64,000 bases of DNA from Reticulitermes speratus (taxonomy: Eukaryota > Arthropoda > Insecta > Blattodea > Rhinotermitidae): NCBI GenBank assembly GCA_021186555.1, contig JAJKFL010000003.1, positions 38,349,908 through 38,413,907 on the forward strand, in the 5' to 3' direction. Shown here in pieces: positions 33,828 to 47,342 of this stretch. The first letter of the stretch is position 1. Every line of letters starts with the position of its first letter. The position numbers and the translations under genes were made by a program. The notes beneath the pieces were generated by a model. That model was not told the DNA's origin. It worked only from the letters and a program-made list of their open reading frames with translations, and did not search any database.

Positions 33828-34577
33828 TGAGGGGCGCCCAGAAAGTAATGCAACACATTTTTTTTTCTCATTCACAATTGATTTTATTAAAACTTCAAAT
33901 ATGTCACATCATTATATGAATCTTTGGCTACCTAAACCTATTTTTCAACATAGTCTCCTTCAAAATCTTTGGCCTTACGCCACTAAGATACGAGAGCCTG
34001 TGTGCCTTCGCGGTACCACTCTGCAAGTCTCTGTCGCAACCACCTCTTTACTTCGGTAATGACCTCATCGTCCTCAAACCTCTTTCCACGGATTGCATCT
34101 TTCAAGGGAAACTCTGAAGAAGTGTTTCCGGAGGGTTCGTTCCCATGAATATGTGACAAAAGTGCTTCTTCACCACAACAATGCGAGGCCATACACAAGT
34201 CTGCATACCCGAGAGGCCATCACAAAACTTCAGTGGACTGTCCTGTCTCATCCATCTTACAGCCCGGATCTGGCTCCTTCCGATTACCATCTTTTCGGTC
34301 CCTTGAAAGATGCAATCCGCGGAAAGAGGTTTGAGGACGACAAGGAGGTCATTACCGAAGTAAAGAGGTGATTGCGACAGAGACCTGCAGAGTGGTACCA
34401 CGAAGGCACACAGGCTCTTGCATCTCGATGGCGTAAGGCCAAAGATTTAGAAGGAGACTATGTTGAAAAATAGGTTTAGGTAGCCAAAGATTCATGTAAT
34501 GATGTGACTTATTTGAAGTTTTAATAAAATCAATTGTGAATGAGAAAAAAATGTGTTGCATTACTTTCTGGGCACTG
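33828..34577. mobile_element. Palindromic mariner derivative (two inverted 3' halves)
   Basis: Both ends have the same terminal repeat (GCCCAGAAAGTAATGCAACA) next to TA. About 280 bases from each end are inverted copies of the 3' half of a mariner transposon, around a central spacer of about 180 bases. The right half reads, in plus frame, the C-terminal transposase: LLHHNNARPYTSLH, HPSYSPDLAPSDYHLFGPLK (the D34D region), DAIRGKRFEDD. The left half encodes the same segment on the minus strand (about 34115-33983). No N-terminal half remains, so it cannot be autonomous. Confidence 0.85.
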
Positions 34578-35601
34578 TAATACTTTTTGAACAGACCACA
34601 TATTTATATTTATGTACCTAAAAATGCATCAATATTTTACACCTTTTCAAGAATTTAGAGTATGTTTAGTTGGTACAATGTTCACTAACATTTTAAATGT
34701 GTCGTTTTACTACCTTATTTCTTTATATAATACAGCACTACATGACTTGTTCCAGTCACAAGTCATGTGCATTATATATAACTAGAGGACTCCAGTAACC
34801 GTACCAATTCTAATACAACATTTATTGCAAGCACCACCATATATCTGGGACTTTGTATATTATTATGTACACACTGTATGGCCATGTAACAGCTTTCAGC
34901 CAGCTGATGGATATTCAAGGAAACTTGGTTACAATGCCACTAAGGATTGTACCATTATTGCATTTCTTTCATTTCCTAGCACCAGTAATGCAGTTGTTTT
35001 CAAACGTTTCTACCACAGTTTCCACTAAAAGGTAAAGCATTCATAGGGCTGGAAAGGGAGAATTGGGCTCTGTTTTTTATATGTTAGCTGCTTGTAATAA
35101 AAGAATTTTGGGGTTGTTGTTGTGACATAGTCATTTTGGGCTTGGTCATCAACTTGGTCAGATCACTGAAACTTGCAGAAGTAGACAAGACTTTATTTTC
35201 TCATATTGTGGCTTGACAACACAGCAGTCTGGACTTACTGCCAGTCACAGTTGACTCTTTTCCTTTGTCAGAAAACACAGAACTGTTGCTCCTGTTATGT
35301 TGTTTATTGTTAAGTGTTAGGCATCACACCAAAGAACAATGTGGCAAATTGGCAGTATGTGAACTCTCCAAGATAAGTGGCATAATTTTAATGGAAACAA
35401 TGCAAATTGGTACCTGCATCATGACGGGAACTTTGGCAACGTACTGTACCAACCTAGCAGCTGTTAAGAGTTGACCAGCACTCATTTATAAATTAGTTAT
35501 GGTGCAAAGAAAAGATTACTCAAGAGAAAGGAGAATAAACATATTGAACCCAGGCGTTTGGAAGAATTGTGTCAGGTTGTGTAAGATTCTTTTTGTTTCA
35601 G
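34578..35601 (+). other. Intergenic or intronic stretch before the HAUS4 exon
   Basis: No supported exon. It ends with the strong acceptor TTCTTTTTGTTTCAG. The open frame at 35499 begins in this intron side and is not used as a start. Confidence 0.45.
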
Positions 35602-35833
35602 GGAAGGAGTTTTTACAGAAAGAGGGAATCCCTAAGGATATTATTTCTTCTGACAAATTTGAGCTTGTAAGATTGGCAGAGTTACGGTTGAAAGAATGCA
35701 ATGAGGATTCAGTGACAGTCAGTGCTCTTGTCAAGGAACTCTCTGACATGCAGTTGGGATTCTCAGAGACTGTCAAGACAGAGGTAATCCCATGGTTTGA
35801 AGCCAAATGTGAAAGTTTGGAACTTGAAGCAAA
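35602..35833 (+). CDS. HAUS4: HAUS augmin-like complex subunit 4, penultimate exon (5'-partial)
   Basis: Acceptor TTTGTTTCAG|GG (enters in phase 1) and donor GCAAA|GTAAGT (leaves in phase 2), fitting the exon at 39970 exactly. It encodes 77 residues rich in Glu, Lys and Leu that read as coiled coil, ending ETVKTEVIPWFEAKCESLEL. The E-x-K-C step followed by an LEL helix matches the corresponding position of vertebrate HAUS4 in order and spacing. HAUS4 is one of eight augmin subunits. Augmin binds spindle microtubules and recruits gamma-tubulin ring complex to nucleate branch microtubules. Only the C-terminal part of the gene is seen with confidence. The exon at 32415 may or may not be an upstream part. 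Confidence 0.7.
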
Positions 35834-37430
35834 GTAAGTGGAATAAAATTAATAAAATATGACTGGATTTTGAAGGCAGCTTAAGCAGGCAATCAGTTTC
35901 CTTTTATAACTGGAATATGTGTACCTACCATACCCAATACAACACTGTCTTATAAGCATTTGGATTTTGAACATTACAGTCAAGGCATGCAGTTCTCATA
36001 AGCCAACTCAAATTATTAACTGAACAGTGTGAAATAACATACCCCTTATGCATGTGTACATGTATTCAGTGTTTGGATTTTTAAGATTTCACAAGGTTGT
36101 GTAAAATTAATTCAAATATTTTAATATAAATGCCTCAAAATTACCACATACCTCTGTGCTTAAATATTTGGGTCTTTATCCAGTTTAATTTTGCACATGT
36201 AAAAGTAGCTAAGCACTCAAATATGGGTTTGACAGTTGTCAGAGTATGTTAGTGGGGTAATATATTTATGCTTAACACATCTGTATCAGAGTGTGGTAGA
36301 AGTGTACTTCATCACCTGGAAGCTTTAAATATGTGTAGTGTAGAAATGTTTTGTATGTCCACTAAATTAAATGAGTTATTTTGTGTCAGTTCAGTAAACT
36401 GGGACAGACCATTTCAATTTTGTTCATATCATATGCTTATATATATCACACACTTTAAAATAATCACTGAAATTATTTGTACATGCCCAATGATAGGGGT
36501 CCACACATTTTCCAAAAATCTAGGAGCCATCTCCAAATTCTAGGTGCCAGAAGGGTGATATGAAGCAAGTTCCATACTGAGGACCCACAATTCTGGAGTG
36601 ATCTTTGAACCGCATTGTTATTTGGTGCATGTGAACTAATACAAATTTTGTTATGTAAGGGAAAAAAACTGCAATAATTATGTTGAAAATATTAGATGCC
36701 ACAGTACAAAAATTTAGTCATCCAAGCAACCAGGTGCTTGCGGTTTGTGCACCTCTGCCCCATGAGTTTCCAAAGTACCTATTCCAAAGCCCATTTTGGC
36801 ATTTCCGAAACAGATGTCCATTCACACATTTGTCATTGAGCCAACACTGCCACATTTGCATGTCGTTAAGTTTGCGTGTGATCTTTTCCGTGTACCAAAG
36901 CAATGATAAATTTAGGTGACATCCCAAAACGTTTTCTTTGGGAAGGGGGGGGGGGGGGTTGGTTAAAAGAGATTGATGGCCTTCCACAATTCGCATTTTG
37001 CCTTTTGGCTAAACTAAACTCTCACCCTCAAGACTCTTCAAAGTTTCAGTACTATTACTTTTCCACAAAAGAAAGTGAGGAAAGCCTTTGTGACAAGTAT
37101 ACTAAAAATATCCATTCTGCAATATGGCATCTTAAGATACCCCACCACCAAAATTGAATTCTGAAGTACACATAAGAACTGCTCCATATGGTCTGAATCT
37201 TATCCTTTCCTACTGTCACTTCCAATTACACTTTGAAGAAACACTTGAGAAGCCAGACCATGGAGATTGTGCAGTACTTAATGTAATGGTCATAAAATTA
37301 GAAAACGCTGTTCTTTTGCATAGGCATTTTGTAACTAGACTGTGGTGACTGATCTAGTGGCAAAGTAACAAGTGTCCCATACATGCTGCTGCAGATTTTA
37401 TTTTGCTTCAGTTTTCTAATTTGTACATTA
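35834..37430 (+). other. HAUS4 last intron, first part
   Basis: No exon seen. A 14-base G run lies at 36945-36958. Repeats start at 37433. Confidence 0.5.
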
Positions 37431-37432
37431 TA

Positions 37433-37934
37433 TGAGGGTTATCCAGAAAGTAAAGATACAAAAGCAATAAAATTTTTAAAAAATATTTATTAATAAAATC
37501 GAGTGAAAAAACTCTTAACACATACCTTTAGCTATTTTTCAACAGAACTCCACCGCCTGTGCACGCAACCACATAGTGACTTCGTTTTTCACCTCTTCGT
37601 CTTCGTGAAACTTCTGGCAGGCCAGATGTTTCTTTAAATGCAAAAACAAATGGAAATCGCTGGGAGCGAGGTCTGGTCTGTGAGCGGGATGGTCTGAAGT
37701 GATTTCCCTTCCCCTCCCACCTGTGTTGTACGAGTGTTGCACAGGCGGCGGAGTTCTATGACATCGGAATACAAAACCTCGTACCCAGGCTAAACAAATG
37801 CCTTGACAAAGGTGGTGATTATGTTGAAAAATAGCTAAAGGTACGTGTTAAAGAGTTTTTTCACTCAATTTTGTTAATAACTATTTTTAAAAAATTTTAT
37901 TGCGTTTGTATCTTTACTTTCTGGACGTCTTACG
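37433..37934. mobile_element. Second palindromic mariner derivative (502 bp)
   Basis: TA on both sides (37431-37432, 37935-37936) and inverted ends containing ATCCAGAAAGTAAAGATACA. The outer 110-120 bases are inverted repeats of the mariner 3' end (stop codon, AATAGCTAAAGGTA, 3'UTR). On the minus strand 37742-37539 encodes HRPDLAPSDFHLFLHLKKHL, a mariner C-terminal segment with the SPDLAPSDFHLF signature. On the right arm the last codons of the same protein occur in plus orientation. It belongs to another mariner subfamily than 33828-34577 but has the same mirrored architecture. Confidence 0.8.
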
Positions 37935-38019
37935 TATTATGGTACACTGAACATGGGTCCAGATGTGTTTTTCACTGAATCAAGTCTCTGGAATGTTATG
38001 CCATGTTGACAGGTAAATA

Positions 38020-38915
38020 CCGTATATTCTCGAATCTAATCCGCACTTTTTTACAGTTTTAGAGGGCTAAAAAATCAGATGCGGATTAGATTCGCGGTCT
38101 AGAGCTGGATTTTGGAAAAATGATTGAGCTGCTGTACAATATAACAATAACGTAATTAACGTAATTAATAAACAACGTAAGAACAATACAATAATCTATT
38201 ATTTTATTATTTATTATTATAATTTATTATTCATCAGACTCGCCGTCATCACTCATAATTCGAGGAATGTTCAAAGATCTGGCCTTCTTTATCGCCTCCT
38301 CGCGAGTAGATCATAACTCACAAACAGTCCAGTCTTGCGTCTCTCTTGAAAAAACGTGAGGACTGCATCATCAATTTCAGGAAATCGTCCTTTCTTGGGT
38401 CCAGTGAATTTCCTTCGTGACGCCTCACACCCGCTGATCGCTGCCTTGTGTTTCCGCCATAGTCGAACGTTGCTTTCATCAACTCCAAAAATTGCAGCGG
38501 CTTTGCGGTTTCCATTCTCCTCTGCGCACCGAATAACTTCACGTTTGAACTTTGCCGTATATAAGAGTCGTTTAGATTTCAGGTGTCCCTCTTCCATAAC
38601 TACGGTACACGACAAATTGGAACAAGCACCTCCCACGTTTCAACAACTAAAGATCAGCTGGCTTCAGACGAGATTGCGCACGTCTGTTGAGAAAGGCCCC
38701 GCCTCTATCGGTATGACTCATCGGCCACAGGCGTAGCGTCGGATTTTAACGCATTGGTAACATCCAATATTATTCAATCAGTCGCCCCGTGGGCAAGGGG
38801 TGGTTGAAGGAAAGGTGCGGATTAGAATCGCGAACTAACTTTTTTTCGTTTAAGAAGTCGCCAAAAACTGGGTGCGGATTAGATTCGGGTGCGGTTTAGA
38901 TTCGAGAATATACGG
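38020..38915 (-). mobile_element. Tigger/pogo-like DNA transposon, internally deleted (896 bp)
   Basis: Inserted at TA (38018-38019 and 38916-38917). Terminal inverted repeats of about 25 bp: CCGTATATTCTCGAATCTAA and its complement at 38892-38915. A subterminal GTGCGGATTAGATTCG repeat is present at both ends. It carries the N-terminal third of a transposase on the minus strand and lacks the catalytic domain. Confidence 0.9.
38289..38636 (-). pseudogene. N-terminal DNA-binding domain of the Tigger/pogo-like transposase
   Basis: An intact 115-residue frame with RLLYTAKFKREVIRCAEENG, then NRKAAAIFGVDESNVRLW. This is the helix-turn-helix (psq/brinker-like) domain of pogo-type transposases, followed by the start of the CENP-B-like second domain (GRFPEIDDAVLTFFQERR). 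The frame ends without a DDE domain. Confidence 0.85.
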
Positions 38916-38999
38916 TAGTAACCAACGTTTTAAAGACGTAATGCTTCTCTGAAGTGTCAGTTACTATTTACCATCAACATGGCATAACATCCCAGAAGG

Positions 39000-39770
39000 C
39001 TTGAATCTTTATAAATACTGCTGTGAGGACCTCAGCTGTCACATATTTTTCATTGCTTGTAAGTCCAAACTTAATGAATCGTTGCAGCAACTTTCATAAT
39101 CATTGCAGTATGTCAGTTGACTTTTATCTTGCAAAACACAGAGTGCAGTTTGTTCTTAAAATATGCAGTTTCTGCAGTCAGTGTCTTTACAGTTGGAAAT
39201 TTAGTTGTGAACATTCTCAGTTTAGTACTTAACAAGATGTGCAATGTATGTATAAATGTGACATTGAGGCGCATTTGCATAACCATTTTTGCCGTGGAAA
39301 AGCGATAAGTATTACATATTCTGAATGTGTGTCTGAAGCCTTAGTTATCCAGCATGCAAAGTGCATGCGCCTTATTATATTGTCATATGTGGCCAGTCTG
39401 GGTCTACCATATTTTACCACATTACCTCAAACAGCACAATTTTCGGAAAAAAAGTTATTGTATGTAAAATGTGTGTTTTGATTTTCTCTACAGCTTTTGC
39501 CTGAAACATTTCTCATTCCAAGAAGAATTTAGCGAGATATTATCATAAATGTACATAGATCTTCATGTAGAGTACCAGTTATTCTTGTCAGATTTTACTG
39601 AAAATTGAATTTTCTTGACAGATTTTCGAAAAATACTCAAATATCACATTTCATGAAAATCTGTCCAGTGGGAGCTGAGTTGTTCCATGCAGGTGGATGG
39701 ACAGATGGATGGAGATGACAAAGCTAATAGTTGCTTTTCACAATTTTGCGAATGCACCTAAGAACATAAG
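39000..39770 (+). repeat. Copy of the GGACAGAC-containing interspersed repeat
   Basis: Same order as 28700-29260: GAGGCGCATTTGCATAACCA (39265), GCATGCAAAGTGCATGCGCC (39352), TTGATTTTCTCTACA (39477), ATTTCATGAAAATCTGTCCA (39645), then GGATGGACAGATGGATGG and GACAAAGCTAATAG. It starts at the edge of the foldback MITE. Confidence 0.8.
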
Positions 39771-39969
39771 AATCATGGCTTAGGCCACTATGTTATCTAC
39801 TTTTGTCTAATGATCACTTATTAAAGTCTTAATTTTTCTCCAGGTTTGTTCTGTATTGTAATTAAAATTACAGGTCGTATTTTCAGTGTTTATACTCCCA
39901 TTAACGTGATGTTGTGGCAACTTTTCATTCACGTTCCACCGTTTCTGTGTAATTTTTAAATGTTTACAG

Positions 39970-40219
39970 AATTTTGGAGCTACAACTTTTGGTGGACATG
40001 TTCAGTGAAAATCCAAAAATGCCTGAAGCAATGAAAAAGATTGATGAATATTCACAGGCACTGTATGAAGAAATGAAATCGGAACTTGAAAAACTTAAGA
40101 ATGATGAGAAAGCATATGATGAACTTGCAAGCACAGAATATGACCGCATATTAAAAAAGTATAAACACTACAAGCAAGAATTAAATAATAAAATGTGGAT
40201 GTTAAATGAGTTATCATAA
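39970..40219 (+). CDS. HAUS4: HAUS4, terminal exon
   Basis: Acceptor AATGTTTACAG|A. The first base completes the lysine codon begun at 35833. It encodes 82 residues to the TAA at 40217-40219: ILELQLLVDMFSENPKMPEA, a coiled coil, then EYDRILKKYKHYKQELNNKM and WMLNELS. The C-terminal pattern E-(F/Y)-D-R-(I/L)-x-K-x-Y-x-x-(Y/L)-K-Q-x-x-x-N-K-x-W-x-L closely follows vertebrate HAUS4, with loss of the last few residues. This ending is the main basis for the gene call. Confidence 0.75.
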
Positions 40220-40514
40220 TAGGTTGCTGGTAAGTTACTTAGTATAGCATTATTAATATTGTTTGAAATGTCTCCTTTCCATGAAATATCTTAACAAAAA
40301 TATTATGCCAAGTTCACCAAGGCACTGAAGGTTGATAGTTTGAATCATAAAATAGATCTGGGATCTTCACTGGCACTTCAAAAGATTTAACTGATATGCT
40401 GAACAATACCCTGTCCTAATCAAAGTACACTACTGTGTAAGTGATTATTGCACACTCCCTTGCAGTTTGTTATGACGATTATTCCACTTGTTTGTGGTAT
40501 AGTCCATATGACAT

Positions 40515-40520
40515 AATAAA
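40515..40520 (+). terminator. Candidate HAUS4 polyadenylation signal
   Basis: AATAAA about 295 bases after the stop. A second AATAAA is at 40594-40599. Confidence 0.4.
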
Positions 40521-40599
40521 ATTAATGCACTCACGTAATCGATAAATGTTTTAGACTGCAGTTCCTATTCATGTACATTTTCCTCTGCATGTTAATAAA

Positions 40600-40964
40600 G
40601 AAATTATGCCATGTTATTTTTAGAACCAATCAGGTTATTTTCATTTTCCTAACATTCTGGTACCCAATCCACAATCCTACACTTCTGCTATTCCCTTCAC
40701 CTTTTATACACTTTCTGCAGTTTTCCACTTATTTAGTATCTAGACAACTTGTTTCCCATTCTACAGCACATTGTTTCTGTTGTTTAATTGCTGTTACTAG
40801 TCCAAATGTGTGTCAAATGAAATGAGAGGCCATTAACAACATTTGTGTATATGATAAGCAATGATTGATAACTGCAGACTGAGGCACCCATAATACTGTG
40901 TAATGAACACAAATATGACCAATAGCTGAAACCTGTGGTAGTGTTATGTTATCTAAAGAAATTA
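40600..40964. other. Intergenic, nothing recognised
   Basis: AT-rich sequence between HAUS4 and the next transposon. Confidence 0.4.
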
Positions 40965-41574
40965 CAGACGGTCCTTGACTTTTGGACATTCAACTTTCAT
41001 ACAACCCACACTTTCGTACATTATAAATATTCACCCTTAATCCATCTTTCATATGCTGAATTCAGACTTTTGTACACAGCTTACGAGCAAACATTTCGAG
41101 CTATTGGACAGCGGTGCTGTCTGTCAGCCAAGCCAGCCCTTCAGTCTCTGCGTGGTCTCGGCAACATTATTATCTGTGTTCATACTGTAGTCTTTATTTG
41201 TTATAATATAAGTATAATGGAAGAATGTGATCCAAATGCAGAGAGAAGTTTGCAAGTATGTAGAGCCGTTGATAGGAATACAGCTTGCTACAGGCTCCTG
41301 TATCAAGAGAAGAAGGAGGCTAGTGTTCAGATTTCTCTTGACCATTGTTGCAAGAAAGTTGATAGCATGCTGTCAGCAAGTACTTCTTCTCGGCATTAAA
41401 ATTGGCTACTGTTTAGGATTCAGCTCTGCTTCTCCAGAAGGAATTTGAAAACACTCCTCAACTTAAGCTTTTAAGCAGTGGGAATGGAACCCCCCTTGTA
41501 ACATGTAAGTCGATTGCTTGACTTTTGTACACATTTTCAGGAATGAATTATGTACGATAGTCAGGGACTGCCTG
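40965..41574 (+). mobile_element. Tigger/pogo-like element, internally deleted (610 bp)
   Basis: TA on both sides. Ends CAGACGGTCCTTGACTTTTG and ...AGTCAGGGACTGCCTG form terminal inverted repeats. A plus-strand frame at 41218-41399 ends in LLYQEKKEASVQISLDH..KKVDS, which resembles the C-terminal tail (T-L-D-x-F-F-K-K type) of Tigger transposases. The catalytic domain is missing. Confidence 0.7.
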
Positions 41575-42509
41575 TACAGGGAGACAAACTGTATGTACCA
41601 CTTGAGTAGTGATGTGAATTTAATGTATATGTATGTATGTAAACAAAATGGAACACACATATTTCACATTTGCTTCACCTGCATTGGGTCAAAAATGTGT
41701 AGAAAATAGTTTTACCAATAACATTGTTTACTGTGGAAGTGCAAAAATGGTTAACAGTGGCTACCAATTGCATCGCCATTGATGGACATCATTTTCTAAT
41801 ATTCATAGATGGCAGTGAAGACTGAAATGAGAAGTATGCACAAATGTCTGTAGTTATGCAAAACTATAGTCACTGATCTCTTTTGCAGTTCGGAATGTGG
41901 TATCTACTACGTGGCCCCTCGTACAATGAACAGTCGCAGTGCTAGTCTGTGGATGTCTTGCCATAATGATCATGGACTACTAATCTTATGACTGTGTCAT
42001 TGTTCATAATTGCCACCATCCATTTTCCTTTGTCATTGCATGTCTTTAAATTCCTCCATATATGACATTTTTTATTTAATCCAACCAATGAATGACACCA
42101 GCCAGTTATACCTCTGGTGTCTTTCATTAGTACCCCCATAGGTTTTCCCTGGTTTTTGTCACTTATAAGGCAGATACTGGACTATAGTTAAAAAGGGACC
42201 CTGCTTGTCTTCCCAAATCAGGATCACAGAAGCTTGCAGCTGATGGGATCTCAACCTTTCTGACTCTAATCCCCACACATCCATCAAACCAGTTATTCCC
42301 AAAGGACTAACTGTCCAGTCCTATTCAGCAGAATACCGGCTATGTTTTTCTCATGCAGCACTGGTTCAACATAACGAGCTATCTCATTGGTTGGTCCTCC
42401 AGTAATAGTCTCTTATGATGTGTGTCAGGCACAGTAGTGTTTGATGGAGCTAGTGCTTGATTTATGCCTTTTTGCTTTAATGCCCCATGTCAACCCCTAT
42501 ATGTCTGTT
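41575..42509. other. Intergenic, nothing recognised
   Basis: No supported exon or element. Confidence 0.4.
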
Positions 42510-43362
42510 TCTATTTTGATAATGATTTATCATTCCTTTTTTCATTCAATTATGAGTTTGGGAATAATTTTTTGGGGAAATTCTCACCATAGCATTAAAA
42601 TTTTTAAAATGCAGAAAAGGTGCTTAGGATTATTGTGGGATGTAGGAATAGGGATCTTGTAGAGGTTTATTTAAGCAATTAAATATATTACCCCTCATAT
42701 CGCAATACATCTATTCTTTATTGATGTTTGTAATAAATAACAAAGATCTTTTCATGACAAATCTGGAACATCATGGTATATTTACAAGACAAACTAAAAA
42801 TTTACATCTGCCTCAGGCGAATTTGACCATGTATCAGAAGGGTGTCTATTACTCTGGTGTCAGAGTTTTTAATGGTCTTCCAACAGATATTAAAGATATC
42901 TCCGATGATCCTGTGAAATTCAAAACTGCTCTAAAACACTTTTTATATTTACACTCCTTTTATACACTTGAAGCGTATTATAACAGATAAATTTATCTTT
43001 ATATCATTGTCGTGTACCTGTTTGTTATATTGTCCTATGGCTCCTTTTACTATTGCATTTATTGTTATGATTTGCATTTATGTATGTTTATGTCTTGCTT
43101 TGTACATATTGGTTGATCGTACATATGTTTGTATCTGAGGTTTCGTGCTCTCGGTCGGATTATGTGTATGCTGTATGACTGAAACTCGAACGTTAATTGT
43201 GTGTTTGTGATTCTATTTGTACCTATTTGTATATATACATCTTCATTCTACGATTTCTTATTTGTTCCATTGTATCTATTATGACAGTTTCTATATCCAA
43301 TGGATTGTTATCCTGTATATGGATTTTATTGGAATGCAAATAAACTGAACTGAACTGAACAC
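42510..43362 (+). mobile_element. 5'-truncated LINE related to the one at 14864-16516
   Basis: Encodes, with frameshifts, only the end of the reverse transcriptase: FFHSIMSLGIIFWGNS (42535) and FVINNKDLFMTNLEHHGIF (42723) to YNR* (42990). Both blocks match the other copy's C-terminus. A 370-base 3'UTR ends in an ACTGAACTGAACTGAAC tail (about 43345-43362), unlike the TGA tail of the other copy. Confidence 0.8.
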
Positions 43363-43609
43363 CAGTTTGTAGCCAAGAGTCTGCAAAACTCATGATGCAG
43401 AACAAGGCTGGGGTGCAATGCACCAACTGTGAACTGCCTCAGTCACTAGTGCTAATTGTTTTGTTCACACGACCTTTTGTAGTGTGCCTTTACTGAAAAC
43501 ATCAAAATGACAAATGTAAATCTACATCCCCTAAAGCCCCAATCAGCGAATGGCAATTAGTACGGGAGAGAAACTAGACGTAAAAGGTGAGCGGATCGGT
43601 AATACCTGC

Positions 43610-43625
43610 GGGGGGGGGGGGGGGG
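43610..43625 (+). repeat. Run of 16 G
   Basis: Uninterrupted G tract after ACCTGC. A similar 14-G run is at 36945-36958 and a C run at about 1301-1312. Confidence 0.95.
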
Positions 43626-46627
<3,002 letters not shown>

Positions 46628-47087
46628 TAGTGTGTTACAGGTAATCTTGTCCAGTTGACCATATTCCAATTTTTGGTTAGCTGCATATTTTTGTGTTTTA
46701 TATCAAGTACTAATATTTTATATTCTGAACCATTTTTGGAATACTTAATAATGTTTGATTTGTTTCATATGAAGAAGCAGGAGTATTATTGGACTGGTAC
46801 CAGATTCCTTCAACTGTATCAGTAGTTATCTATATTCATATGGCCAAATGAACAGTCCCGGCCTCACAATTACACATTAATTTATGCACGTACATAAAAG
46901 CGAATCACTTCATCATGGCTACTCAAAAATTTACGGACGTGAGGTTACTGAATAATAATTATTTTTCTGTGTAGATTTAATGTGGCCCTTAAGTTTCAAA
47001 AATATTCTTTGTAACCTACAGTACATTTAATTTGGGAATAACGAAGATTTACTGTCATACTTTGTTTTGCTTTACTATGTTTCTTAG

Positions 47088-47270
<183 letters not shown>

Positions 47271-47342
47271 TGACACTGAGGTTGAAAACACATGGGAGTA
47301 CTTTATTGCCACTTACATTATTCATATTCATATTTGTATATA

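Larger units (their letters stand above)
37980..39004. repeat. Foldback MITE split by a Tigger-like element
   Basis: Arms of about 40-45 bases at both ends: GGAATGTTATGCCATGTTGA left, CAACATGGCATAACATCCCA right. Removing 38020-38915 and one TA restores GGTAAATAGTAACC, which is the complement of GTTACTATTTACC on the other side. The original element was about 125 bp. Related copies are at 27939 and 59920. Confidence 0.8.

Noticed and set aside
40935..41399. A 154-codon plus-strand gene
   Set aside because: It lies almost wholly inside the Tigger-like element 40965-41574 and its C-terminal part is transposase tail.
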